From positions 186,001 to 250,000 of the forward strand of contig NZ_JAJVKW010000011.1 in the NCBI RefSeq assembly GCF_024198255.1: DNA of 64,000 nucleotides, written 5' to 3'. The translations under genes were made by a program, and so were the position numbers. Origin of the DNA: Myxococcus guangdongensis. Its GTDB lineage: Bacteria; Myxococcota; Myxococcia; Myxococcales; Myxococcaceae. The notes under the pieces were generated by a model. The model was not told the DNA's origin. It worked only from the letters and a program-made list of their open reading frames with translations, and ran no database searches. How positions within the stretch are numbered: position 1 is the stretch's first letter; each line of letters opens with the position of its first letter. Positions 41,976 through 50,623 of the stretch are shown piece after piece.

Positions 41976-44900
41976 GTGTTGTCTCCCGCAAGCTTTTCGC
42001 GCGCCCTCGTGGCTGCGCTCACCCTCATCACCACCCCCGCGTTGTCGCGGATGAACGGCCAGGAGCCCGTCGCTCCCGCCATGGTGGCCCTCGGTCAAAC
42101 CCCTTCCACCCCCGGCGGGGAGAGCACGCCGTCCGGGACGGAGACGCAGGTCGTCCCGCCCGTGACGGACCCCAACGCGCCCCCGTCCGAGGAGCTGCGC
42201 CCCTCGGCGCCCGGCATGGCGCCCGCGCCCGACGGGACGAAGCAATCACAGACACCTCCGCCCTCACCCGCGCCGAACGCGCCCCAGTCCGGCGCCGTGC
42301 AGCCGGATGGCTCGCAGCCGGGCGCCACGCAGGCTCCCGCCGCCGTGCAGCCGGATGGCTCGCAGCCGGGCGCCACGCAGGCTCCCGGTACGGTGCAGCC
42401 GGATGGCTCGCAGGCCCCCGCCACGGTGCAGACGCCGGGCGCCGAGGAGACTCCTGCCGAGGGCACCGTGGCCGATGAGGCCGTGACGGCCGAGGACGAG
42501 GCGATGATGGCCGAGGCCTCCGAGCCGCCCGCGGGCTTCACGGGCGTCTACGGCAAGGTCGTCGACGAGACGAACCAGGAGGGCCTCATCGAGGCCACCG
42601 TGAAGGTCGTCACGGGCGCGCAGAAGCAGGCGCTCACGGACCTGGACGGCAACTACCGGCTGGCGCTGCCGCCCGGCAAGTACGACCTGCGCGTCTTCTA
42701 CGACGTGTACCAGGGCCGCCGAATCACGGGCGTCATCGTCACCCAGGGCAAGGCCACCAAGCTCGACGTCGCGCTCAGCGCCGACGTGGGCGCCGTGCAG
42801 GAGGTCGTCGTCGAGGCCCGCGCGGACCGCCGCGCCGAGGGCGCCCTGCTCCAGGAGCGCAAGAAGGCCGCCGCCGTCTCCGACGCCATCAGCGCCCAGG
42901 AAATCGCCCGCACCCCCGACTCCAGCGCCTCCGACGCCGTCAAGCGCGTGGTCAGCGCCACCGTCGTGGACGGCCGCTACGTCCTCCTGCGCGGCCTGGG
43001 CGGCCGCTACACCACCACCCTGCTCAACGGCGCGCTCCTGCCCAGCCCTGAGCCCGACGAGCCCAGCGTCCCGCTGGACCTCTTCCCCACGTCGCTGCTC
43101 GCCAACCTCAACGTGGTGAAGAGCTACACCGCGGACCTGCCCGGCTCCTTCGGCGGCGGCACGCTGCTCATCGAGACCAACACCTACCCCAGCCAGTTCG
43201 AGTTCAAGCCGCGCATCACCTTCGGCGGCGACACCGAGTCCACCTTCCAGGGCCGCAACGCCCAGCGCGGCGGCGGCGCCATGGAGTTCCTCGGCTTCCC
43301 CGGCGACTCCCGCCGGCTGCCCGACGCCATCCCCACCGACCACTCCCTGGGCAACGGGGGCGAGTCGCGCGAGGAGCTGACCAACCAGTGGAAGAGCTTC
43401 AACAACGTGTGGAACGCGCGCCGCTCCACGGCCCTGCCGAACATGGGCCTGAGCGCGTCGCTGGGCGACACGCTGCGCTTCGAGAACAAGCGCCTGGGCT
43501 ACCTGGCCACCGTCAACTACGGCCACCGCGAGAACACCCAGCGCACCCAGTACACCAAGGCCGCGTACGACATCCGCGGTGACTTCGTCAGCTACGACGA
43601 CGCCCAGACGCAGCTGGGCACCGAGGTCGCCAACCTGAGCGGCCTGGCCAGCGTGGGCTACCAGCTGAACCGCGACAACGAGCTGACGCTCTTCAGCCTC
43701 TACACCCGCGGCACCGAGACGCGCACCACCACCAGCGACGGCGTGGACTCGCTCAAGGGCGACCTCTACCAGGGCAGCCGCCTGCAGTTCATCGTCCGGC
43801 AGCTGTCCTTCAACCAGCTGCGCGGCTTCCACCGCATCGGCCTGTTCGGCGACTCGGAGGTGGACTGGCAGGCGAACTTCTCCCGCGTGGACCGCGACGA
43901 GCCGGACACCCGCGACTCGCTCTACAGCGACAACCTGGGCAACCCCTCCGGCGGCATGTCCTTCCCCAACCAGGCCAACAGCGGCGAGCGCTTCTTCGCC
44001 GACCTGGGTGAGACGTCCTTCGGCGGCAGCCTCAACGTCACCGTGCCCTTCAGCGACGTGCGCGTGAAGCTGGGCGGCCTCACGCAGCTGTCCTTCCGCG
44101 ACTTCCGCGCCCGCCGCTTCCGCTACAGCATCAGCCCCAACTCCGACGTGGACCGCTTCCTGCCGCCCGAGGTGCTCTTCAGCGCCGACTACCTGGGCAA
44201 CGGCATGCGCATCCAGGAGAGCACCCGTCCGGATTCGGACGCGTATGACGCGTCGCTGGGCATCTTCGCCGGCTATGTCACCGCGGACGTCACCCCCACC
44301 GAGTCGCTGCGCCTGGTGGGCGGCGTGCGCCTGGAGAGCTCGCGCCAGGAGCTGGTCGCGCTCAACCAGTTCACCGACGTGGAGGCCTCTCGCAACAACG
44401 TCAACTACCTGGACTGGCTGCCCTCGCTCAACGCCATCTACGCGCTCACCCCCACGGTGAACCTGCGCGCCGGCTACAGCTACACACTGGCGCGGCCGTC
44501 CTTCCGGGAGCTGGCGCCCTTCACGTTCTACGACTTCGTGCGCCGCCGGAACGTCTCTGGCAATCCGATCCTGGTCCAGACGCGCATCCACAACGTGGAC
44601 GCCCGCGTCGAGTGGTTCGCCGGGGAGAACGAGGTCCTGGCCGCCAGCGCCTTCTACAAGCGCTTCCAGAACCCCATCGAGCGCGTCATCAACTCGGTGG
44701 GCGCTGGCGACATGAACTTCGAGAACACGCCGGCCGCGAACACCTACGGCATCGAGCTGGAGGCGCGCACCTCCCTGGGGCGCATCACCCCCGCGCTGCA
44801 GCCGCTGAAGGTGGGCGCCAACCTCACGCTCATCCAGTCGGAAATCGACCTGGGCAACGTGCAGGGCCTGCAGACCAACTCCAAGCGCCCGCTGCAGGGC

Positions 44901-45212
44901 CAGTCGCCCTACGTCATCAACGTCAACCTCGGGTACGAGCGGCAGCAGAGCGGCACGGAAGTGGCGCTGCTCTACAACGTGTACGGCCGCCGCATCGCCG
45001 AGGTGGGCACGGACAACCTGCCGGACGTCTACGAGCAGCCCTTCCACCGCGTGGACCTGGCCGTCACACAGAAGCTCACCGAGGCGACGCAGCTGAAGCT
45101 GACCGCGTCCAACCTCCTCAACTCCCGCATCAAGTTGCAGCAGGGCGACATCGCCCTCGTCGAGTTCCGCCCGGGCCTCGCGTTCTCCGCGTCGCTGGGC
45201 CTGTCCCTGTAG
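41976..45212 (+). CDS. TonB-dependent outer-membrane receptor with carboxypeptidase-regulatory-like domain
   Basis: 1078 residues. The start at GTG 41976 (or TTG 41979) is set by AAGGAG at 41966. A signal peptide (LVAALTLITTPALS) is followed by a long Pro/Gln/Gly linker with tandem repeats, a CarboxypepD_reg-like domain (about 175-265, GVYGKVVDETNQEG and LTDLDGNYRLALPPG), a plug (about 290-400, ARTPDSSASDAVKRVV, RYVLLRGLGGRY) and a 22-strand barrel ending in FSASLGLSL with the terminal aromatic-less consensus. It imports an unidentified large ligand. Encoded in the same operon as its TonB motor. Confidence 0.9.
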   Translation: MLSPASFSRALVAALTLITTPALSRMNGQEPVAPAMVALGQTPSTPGGESTPSGTETQVVPPVTDPNAPPSEELRPSAPGMAPAPDGTKQSQTPPPSPAPNAPQSGAVQPDGSQPGATQAPAAVQPDGSQPGATQAPGTVQPDGSQAPATVQTPGAEETPAEGTVADEAVTAEDEAMMAEASEPPAGFTGVYGKVVDETNQEGLIEATVKVVTGAQKQALTDLDGNYRLALPPGKYDLRVFYDVYQGRRITGVIVTQGKATKLDVALSADVGAVQEVVVEARADRRAEGALLQERKKAAAVSDAISAQEIARTPDSSASDAVKRVVSATVVDGRYVLLRGLGGRYTTTLLNGALLPSPEPDEPSVPLDLFPTSLLANLNVVKSYTADLPGSFGGGTLLIETNTYPSQFEFKPRITFGGDTESTFQGRNAQRGGGAMEFLGFPGDSRRLPDAIPTDHSLGNGGESREELTNQWKSFNNVWNARRSTALPNMGLSASLGDTLRFENKRLGYLATVNYGHRENTQRTQYTKAAYDIRGDFVSYDDAQTQLGTEVANLSGLASVGYQLNRDNELTLFSLYTRGTETRTTTSDGVDSLKGDLYQGSRLQFIVRQLSFNQLRGFHRIGLFGDSEVDWQANFSRVDRDEPDTRDSLYSDNLGNPSGGMSFPNQANSGERFFADLGETSFGGSLNVTVPFSDVRVKLGGLTQLSFRDFRARRFRYSISPNSDVDRFLPPEVLFSADYLGNGMRIQESTRPDSDAYDASLGIFAGYVTADVTPTESLRLVGGVRLESSRQELVALNQFTDVEASRNNVNYLDWLPSLNAIYALTPTVNLRAGYSYTLARPSFRELAPFTFYDFVRRRNVSGNPILVQTRIHNVDARVEWFAGENEVLAASAFYKRFQNPIERVINSVGAGDMNFENTPAANTYGIELEARTSLGRITPALQPLKVGANLTLIQSEIDLGNVQGLQTNSKRPLQGQSPYVINVNLGYERQQSGTEVALLYNVYGRRIAEVGTDNLPDVYEQPFHRVDLAVTQKLTEATQLKLTASNLLNSRIKLQQGDIALVEFRPGLAFSASLGLSL
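42297..42425 (+). repeat. 48-bp in-frame tandem repeat in receptor linker
   Basis: Two near-identical 48-bp units (42297, 42345) and a truncated third (42393) encode VQPDGSQPGATQAPxx. The repeat lies in the periplasmic linker before the folded domains and could vary in copy number between strains. Confidence 0.85.
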
Positions 45213-45237
45213 TTCCCTCCCGAAAGGAAGTCTCGTC

Positions 45238-46617
45238 ATGAAGCGCTTGTTCGCATCCCTCTTCATCATGTCCAGCCTGGCTGTTGGCGCGTACGGCTGC
45301 GGCGACGACGACAAGAAGGAGCCGCCCACCACCAACCCGGAGCCGACCAATCCCGAGACGGTGGAGGTCTCCCAGGACATCACCGCGGACACCACCTGGA
45401 AGGCGGGCAACACCTACATCCTGAAGAAGTACGTCTTCGTCAACAGCGGCACGCTCAACATCGAGGCGGGCGCCACGGTCAAGGGCGAGGTCGGCAGCGC
45501 GCTCATCATCACCCGCAACGCGCGCATCAACGCGGTGGGCACGGCGGAGAAGCCCATCGTCTTCACGTCCTCGAAGGCGGCCGGTGAGCGCGAGGCGGGC
45601 GACTGGGGCGGCGTGGTGCTGCTGGGCAAGGCTCGGCTGAACGTCTCTGGCGGCGAGACCACCATCGAGGGCTTCTTCGCCAGCAGCGGCAACGACCAGA
45701 CGAAGTACGGCGGTCAGGACGACGCGCACAACTGCGGCACGCTGAAGTACGCGCGCATCGAGTTCGCCGGCTTCGAGCTGGCGCCGAACAACGAGCTCAA
45801 CGGACTGACGGTGGGCGGCTGCGGCTCGACGACGAACATCGACTACGTGCAGGTCCACCTGGGCCTGGACGACGGCATCGAGATGTTCGGTGGCACCGCG
45901 CCCCTCAAGCACATCGTCATCTCGCAGGCGGACGACGACGGTCTGGACTACGACCTGGGCTACTCGGGCAAGGTGCAGTTCCTGGTGGTGCAGCAGAGCG
46001 CGCGCGTGGGCGACCGCGGCATCGAGGCGTCCAGCCACAAGACGACGCCGACGCAGGAGCCCATCAGCATCCCGGAGATCTGGAACGCGACGTTCATCGG
46101 CTCCAACGCGGACCCGGGTGGCAACCCCTCGCAGGAGGGCCTGGTGTTCAACACCGGCGCCGGCATCCGCCTGCGCAACGCGGTGGTCGCGTACTTCAAG
46201 GACCAGGCGGTGGACGTGGACGGCGAGGCCTCCGCGGCGCTCTTCAACGAGCCGGGTGACTCGCGGCTGTCCATCCGCAACACCTTCTTCTGGGACAACG
46301 CCAACCTGACGGACACCATCCCGTTCGCGCCGAACCCGAAGGTCGAGGGTGGCGTGACGGTGGACCCGGACGTGAGCCGCTTCAACGAGGCGGAGAAGAT
46401 CATCGTCGCCGCCAACGGCGTGAAGGTGCAGGACCCGCAGCTGACGGACGCGACGAACCTGACGGCGCCGAGCTTCATGCCGAAGACGGGCTCGCCGCTG
46501 CTCAACCCGGACAACGCCGCCACGCCGGGCGCGGGCTTCGACACGTCGGCTCGGTTCGTGGGCGCGTTCGGCACCACCAACTGGATGGCCGGCTGGACGT
46601 CCTTCCCGACGAACTAA
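45238..46617 (+). CDS. beta-helix-like lipoprotein partner of the TonB receptor
   Basis: 459 residues. The lipoprotein signal ends at YGC (Cys21); an acidic, Pro/Asn-rich tether follows. From about 55 onward short strands with Gly/Asn turns repeat (VFVNSGTLNIEAGATVKG, INAVGTAEKPIVFTSS, GGVVLLGKARLNVSGG), the pattern of a right-handed beta helix. Similar lipoproteins occur next to TonB receptors with regulatory-like domains and may bind the ligand at the surface. AAGGAAG precedes the ATG, 25 bp after the receptor stop. Substrate unknown. Confidence 0.8.
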   Translation: MKRLFASLFIMSSLAVGAYGCGDDDKKEPPTTNPEPTNPETVEVSQDITADTTWKAGNTYILKKYVFVNSGTLNIEAGATVKGEVGSALIITRNARINAVGTAEKPIVFTSSKAAGEREAGDWGGVVLLGKARLNVSGGETTIEGFFASSGNDQTKYGGQDDAHNCGTLKYARIEFAGFELAPNNELNGLTVGGCGSTTNIDYVQVHLGLDDGIEMFGGTAPLKHIVISQADDDGLDYDLGYSGKVQFLVVQQSARVGDRGIEASSHKTTPTQEPISIPEIWNATFIGSNADPGGNPSQEGLVFNTGAGIRLRNAVVAYFKDQAVDVDGEASAALFNEPGDSRLSIRNTFFWDNANLTDTIPFAPNPKVEGGVTVDPDVSRFNEAEKIIVAANGVKVQDPQLTDATNLTAPSFMPKTGSPLLNPDNAATPGAGFDTSARFVGAFGTTNWMAGWTSFPTN

Positions 46618-46675
46618 GCCGTCTCGGGTGTACCCGTCCGGCGTCCGCGGCCTGAATGCGGAAGCCGGGCGGTCT

Positions 46676-46742
46676 CGTGGCCCGGTCGCGGGTCTTTCCG
46701 GAGGGGGGCTCCGGGAGACTTCGCGTCCGGGCCGCGGTTTTT
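46676..46742 (+). terminator. Rho-independent terminator of the tonB operon
   Basis: Long hairpin: CGTGGCCCGG pairs with CCGGGCCGCG, with nested stems (CGCGGGTCT / AGACTTCGCG and CCGGAG / CTCCGG), followed directly by TTTTT. The best intrinsic terminator in the window. Confidence 0.85.
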
Positions 46743-46789
46743 CCAGGCAGCAGGTGCTGCCCTCACGTCGTGACGCGACTTCCCTCGCG

Positions 46790-47308
46790 CTACGCGGAGG
46801 GCAGCACGCCGTTGCCCTCGTGGGCGATGGCCAGCGACTCGGCCGTGGCGCCCTCGGAGAACAGGGACGCGCCCTGCGCGGGACGCGCCTTGGGCGGACG
46901 GCCCCGGCGCTTCGGCGCGTTCTCCTCGTTGCCGTTCGCCGCGGCCACCGGCTCCGCCGCAGTGCTCTCCGCCTTCGGCCCCTTGCGCATCGGACGCGGC
47001 AGGTGGATGGCGTCCAGCTTCGTGGCCAGCTCCGGGTTCTCCTCGGAGAACACCCGCGCGTAGGCCAGCGCGCGCTGGCCCTTCTGGAGCAGCGCGTCCT
47101 GGCTCTCCTGCAGCCCCTGGCGCGCCGCCTCCAGCGCCGCCTGCGCCTGGGCCACCGCCTCCGCCTTCGCTCGCACCTGCGCCGCGGCGTCGTCCAGCAC
47201 GTCCCCGCTCATGTCCGGGAAGCGCACCTCCGCCAGCTCCGTGGTGAACAGCTCGAGCAGCGCACGCAGCGCCGGGGAAATGGGGTCGTTCTCGTTCGAA
47301 TCGAACAT
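46790..47308 (-). CDS. acidic coiled-coil protein with AT-hook-like motif
   Basis: 172 residues, family not recognised. The N-terminal 45 residues are acidic. Residues 45-90 are Ala/Gln/Glu-rich with heptad spacing (AQVRAKAEAVAQAQAALEAA), a likely coiled coil. The C-terminal part contains KRRGRPPKARP (about 135-145), the AT-hook core GRP flanked by basic residues, which binds the minor groove of AT-rich DNA. AGGAGG lies 7 nt before the ATG. Probably a small nucleoid-associated or regulatory protein. Confidence 0.75.
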   Translation of the reverse strand: MFDSNENDPISPALRALLELFTTELAEVRFPDMSGDVLDDAAAQVRAKAEAVAQAQAALEAARQGLQESQDALLQKGQRALAYARVFSEENPELATKLDAIHLPRPMRKGPKAESTAAEPVAAANGNEENAPKRRGRPPKARPAQGASLFSEGATAESLAIAHEGNGVLPSA

Positions 47309-47463
47309 GGCGGGCCTCCTGGCTCCTCGCGGTAGGGCCGCCATCTGCTCACGTGTTCAGTGTCAGATCAAGAGGGTACGCTGCGAGGCCGGATTGTCGG
47401 CCCCGCACGCGTTTGCTCCCACACACCGCCGGCTGACGCTTCGTTCAGTGCCAGCGTCCGGCG

Positions 47464-48570
47464 TCAGTCCACACGCACCAGGGCCGCTTCGCGCAACCCC
47501 TCGTTCGCGCCGACGTCCACCGAGAGGTAGTGACGGCCCACCCCGTCGAAGGTCTCCGGAATCGCGCCGCCGCCCCCGGAGATGAACGCCGGGATGCCCG
47601 CGTTGGTGAACGAGTAGTACGAGTGGATGTGTCCGTAGAGCGTGAGGTCCACGCCCTCGCGCGCGAGCTTTCCCACCAGGCCCGCGGACTCGCCCCGGTT
47701 CGCGAAGCCGCCGCCGCGCAGGCCCACCGGGTCTTGCGGCGGCACGTGCATCGACACCACGTGCGTGCCATGTCGCGACGACGCGAGCCACCCGTCGAGC
47801 TGCTCCTCCACGATGGGGTCCAGCGTGCCGCTGCTCGAGTCCACCACCGTGAAGCGCACGTTCTGGAAGACGAAGCTCTGGTTGCCGCGGCCCACGAGCG
47901 ACGTGTACTCCTCCGCGTCCTTCGAGAAGGTCTCGTGGTTGCCCAGCGTCGCATACAGCGGGATGGGGGAGCCTGCTTCGAGGCGCTCCTGGAACTCCAG
48001 CAGCTGCTCGCGGGTGCCGTTCTCGGTCAGGTCTCCGGAGAAGAGGATGAAGCGCAGCGTGGGGTCCTTGGACAGGCGCGCGTAGATGTCTCCCACGCGA
48101 GGCAGCGCCTCCTGCACGTCCGCCAGCGCCGCGAAGCGGAACGGCTCCGAGGAGTCCCAGCCCGGCGGGGCCACGTGCAGCTTCGCCACCGCGCCCGCGC
48201 GCAAGCCCACGCGCCAGGCCTTCACCGTGCGAATCGACTGGGGCACGGGCTCCACCGCGAGCAGCTCGCCGTCCTCCAGCTCCGCGACGAGCTCCGCGTC
48301 CGGCATCGCGTTGCGCACGGTGAAGAGCCAGTTCGTCGGCGCGCTCGCGTCCAGCGTGACGCGCGCGGAGAAGACCGGGGCGTTGCCCCACAACGTCACG
48401 CCTCCGGACTCCACGCCGCGCACCGCCGCGAGCCCGTCGGCCACCACGAGCGAGAGCCCGCTGCCCTCGGCCTGCCCGACCTTCAGGTCGCGCATCGCGC
48501 GGTTCTCCGCCGGACGCAGACACCCAGCCAACAACAGCGCCGACACCACGCCCACGCTTCCGAGCCGCAT
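47464..48570 (-). CDS. calcineurin-like metallophosphoesterase lipoprotein
   Basis: 368 residues. Signal with lipobox LLAGC. After a beta-rich N-terminal domain (about 35-140) comes the metallophosphoesterase core: FAALADVQ (variant of DxH), LFSGDLTENG (GDxxxxG), LYATLGNHE (GNHE), VVSMHVPP and YGHIHSYYS (GHxH). The first motif has Asp-Val-Gln in place of Asp-x-His, so one metal ligand may differ. Likely periplasmic. GGAGGAG lies 7 nt before the ATG; longer in-frame readings lack coding character. Confidence 0.85.
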   Translation of the reverse strand: MRLGSVGVVSALLLAGCLRPAENRAMRDLKVGQAEGSGLSLVVADGLAAVRGVESGGVTLWGNAPVFSARVTLDASAPTNWLFTVRNAMPDAELVAELEDGELLAVEPVPQSIRTVKAWRVGLRAGAVAKLHVAPPGWDSSEPFRFAALADVQEALPRVGDIYARLSKDPTLRFILFSGDLTENGTREQLLEFQERLEAGSPIPLYATLGNHETFSKDAEEYTSLVGRGNQSFVFQNVRFTVVDSSSGTLDPIVEEQLDGWLASSRHGTHVVSMHVPPQDPVGLRGGGFANRGESAGLVGKLAREGVDLTLYGHIHSYYSFTNAGIPAFISGGGGAIPETFDGVGRHYLSVDVGANEGLREAALVRVD

Positions 48571-48674
48571 CACAGCGCTCCTCCCGACAACGGCCGATGA
48601 CTCGGCACGCCGCGCGTCCGCGCACCCTGCTTCGCGGCGCGACGCTCGATGCTGCATCGATGCGCCCTTCAGCA

Positions 48675-48830
48675 TCCGCTCGCGCATCACAGGTCACCGC
48701 CAGGCGCGGAGATGAGCGACGGGCGCCCCGCCCCGTCGGTCCGCTCACGACGTCCCGTCGTGGAGTCGGTCCACGTCCGCTCGCGCATCACAGGTCACCT
48801 CCGAACGCGTAGATGAGCGACAGGCGCCCG
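48675..48830. repeat. imperfect ~55-bp direct repeat, 101-bp spacing
   Basis: Copies at 48675-48729 and 48776-48830. The first 24 bases (from TCCGCTCGCGCATCACAGG) are identical, then about seven mismatches. The second copy contains the 3' end and stop of the outer-membrane protein gene; the first is a non-coding remnant. A CACGACG-TCC-CGTCGTG hairpin lies between them (48746-48762). Confidence 0.7.
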
Positions 48831-50164
48831 ACGAGCGCGCCACCGGCCTGCGCCTCCGCGGCCACGCCCCACGAGTCCGTCAGCAGCACGCGCCCGCGCA
48901 GACCGAAGTTGCCCACCACGCCTCCACCCAACGAGCGCACTCCGCCCGCGAAGTCATCCTTGCGGTGGTCGTAATAGAGCATCGCCTCGCCCCGGAACGG
49001 CCCGCCGCCGCGCCCCAACCACACGCCGTAGCCGAAGGTGAAGAGCAGCTGCGTGTGCAGGTTCCCGTCATCCACCGGGCCGAAGTAGCTGTAGCCCTGC
49101 AGCGACATGCCCAGGCTCACCTCGGCGAACGAACCCGCCAGCGCCGGGCTCACCCGCGACATCGCGTAGCGGCCTCGCAGCCCCAGGTCCGCACCGATGA
49201 CGGCGAAGCCCTCCGTCGGAAAGCGGTGGAACAGCCCGACCAGCTCCGCGTCCAGCGACGACCCATCCGAGCCCTCGAGCCGACGCTCCGGAACCCCGAG
49301 CAACCGATACGCCCCACCCACCCGCACCTGCGTGTTGCCCTCGTCCGGCGCCAGCCTCGCGGTGGCCCGCAGCTTCACCTCGTCGAAGCGCGCCACCGCG
49401 CCCAACGACACGAAGTGGTCGTAGTCGAACGACGTGTCGCTCACGTACTGGTAGCCCATCTCCAGCTCCAGCGGCGGCAACGACGGCGGAGGCACCCCCG
49501 GGTCGAACGTGGGCGACACCACCGAGTACAGATTCGCGAGCGCGGAGATGCCGAACACGCTGAAGCCCGCCAACGTCACCGCGTACAGCGGCGCGATGGT
49601 CTTCCGCGATGCCCCCGTGAGCACGATGGGCACGCCACCCGCCGCGATGAGCCCCAGCCCCGCGCCCTCCAGCGCGAACAGCCGCTTCGCCGTGTGACCA
49701 TCCCCCGCCACCGCCGGCGCCAACCCGTGGAACAAGAGCCCCGGCACCACCGCCACCACCGCGGGCAGCACCTGGAACTCCCGCGGCTCGCTCGACGACG
49801 ACGCGGGCATCAGCGTCAACGCACCTTCGCGCGCCGCCGGCGCCGCCGTGGATCCACTCTCCAGGTCCCCATCGGTCACGACCCTCAACGGGAAGTCCGA
49901 CTCGGGCTTGCGCTCCTCCTGGGAGGACGTCTCCGCATCGAGCGGCTCCACCGTCGGCCGCATCGCGGGGCCCACCGTGACGCGACCCGGCAGGTCTCTG
50001 GGGATGTCCGACCCGCCCAGCTCCGGACTCCGGGCGAGCAGATCGAACGCGGAGGGTCTCACCGCCTCCAGCTCCTGTGCCCGGCCGCGCATCGGCAGCG
50101 CGAGCAACGCGCCCATCACCACCAGGGCAAGGGGCCTCGAGCGGGAGGACAGCTCGGACAACAT
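48788..50164 (-). CDS. outer-membrane beta-barrel protein
   Basis: 458 residues. A signal peptide (PLALVVMGALLALPMRGRAQ) precedes a low-complexity acidic region (about 30-130), then a hydrophobic middle part (about 135-225: VLPAVVAVVPGLLFHGLAPAV and AGLGLIAAGGVPIVLTG), and a C-terminal half with alternating amphipathic strands (LELEMGYQYVS, VKLRATARLAPDE, VRVGGAYRLL) as in porin-like barrels. Function unknown. ATG at 50164 is chosen because the signal peptide starts there. The 3' end is partly duplicated downstream. Confidence 0.75.
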   Translation of the reverse strand: MLSELSSRSRPLALVVMGALLALPMRGRAQELEAVRPSAFDLLARSPELGGSDIPRDLPGRVTVGPAMRPTVEPLDAETSSQEERKPESDFPLRVVTDGDLESGSTAAPAAREGALTLMPASSSSEPREFQVLPAVVAVVPGLLFHGLAPAVAGDGHTAKRLFALEGAGLGLIAAGGVPIVLTGASRKTIAPLYAVTLAGFSVFGISALANLYSVVSPTFDPGVPPPSLPPLELEMGYQYVSDTSFDYDHFVSLGAVARFDEVKLRATARLAPDEGNTQVRVGGAYRLLGVPERRLEGSDGSSLDAELVGLFHRFPTEGFAVIGADLGLRGRYAMSRVSPALAGSFAEVSLGMSLQGYSYFGPVDDGNLHTQLLFTFGYGVWLGRGGGPFRGEAMLYYDHRKDDFAGGVRSLGGGVVGNFGLRGRVLLTDSWGVAAEAQAGGALVGRLSLIYAFGGDL

Positions 50165-50623
50165 CGGCGTCGCCTCGTTTCTCCGGAAGAAGGCCGACCG
50201 CCCTCCACCACCGGCCCGTGGCCGCGCCCGCCTACATAACCGCCCTTGCCCCGCGCGCGCCGGACACGTCCGTGAAGAAATGTGAAGCGACCCGACAGTC
50301 TCGCGCGTCGCGCCCACAACCCTCTGGAATCACGGCGACTCTTCGCAACAATCCCCCGGACCCCGGATTATCCCCCGACCACGACGAATCATTCTGAGAC
50401 GCCGCGCCCCCTCAGTCCGAGAGCTGTCACCCCCCCGAGACACGCCACCCGGACGAGGTGAGGGATGACTCAGGTCTCGGTTTTCCACGCGCTTTTCCAC
50501 CACGTCCCGAGGCATGGCACACCCCCGTGACGCCTTCGCATGCGACTTGAGCCCGTTCCGGGACTTTCAATGGAACAAGAGTATGCTTGGTGTTTCACAA
50601 CGACCTGACCTGGCCTTGTCAAC
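50165..50623. other. 459-bp divergent intergenic region
   Basis: Separates the outer-membrane protein and kinase genes and must hold both promoters. The right third (50560-50620) is AT-richer. No convincing hairpin, and no small gene is supported. Confidence 0.4.

Noticed and set aside
42264-45413. 1049-codon open frame on the minus strand
   Set aside because: Antisense shadow of the TonB receptor, with no domain signature.
50568-50590. Sigma-54-like TGGAAC...TATGC upstream of the kinase
   Set aside because: The GG-to-GC spacing is one base too long and the -12 element is TATGC, not TTGC.
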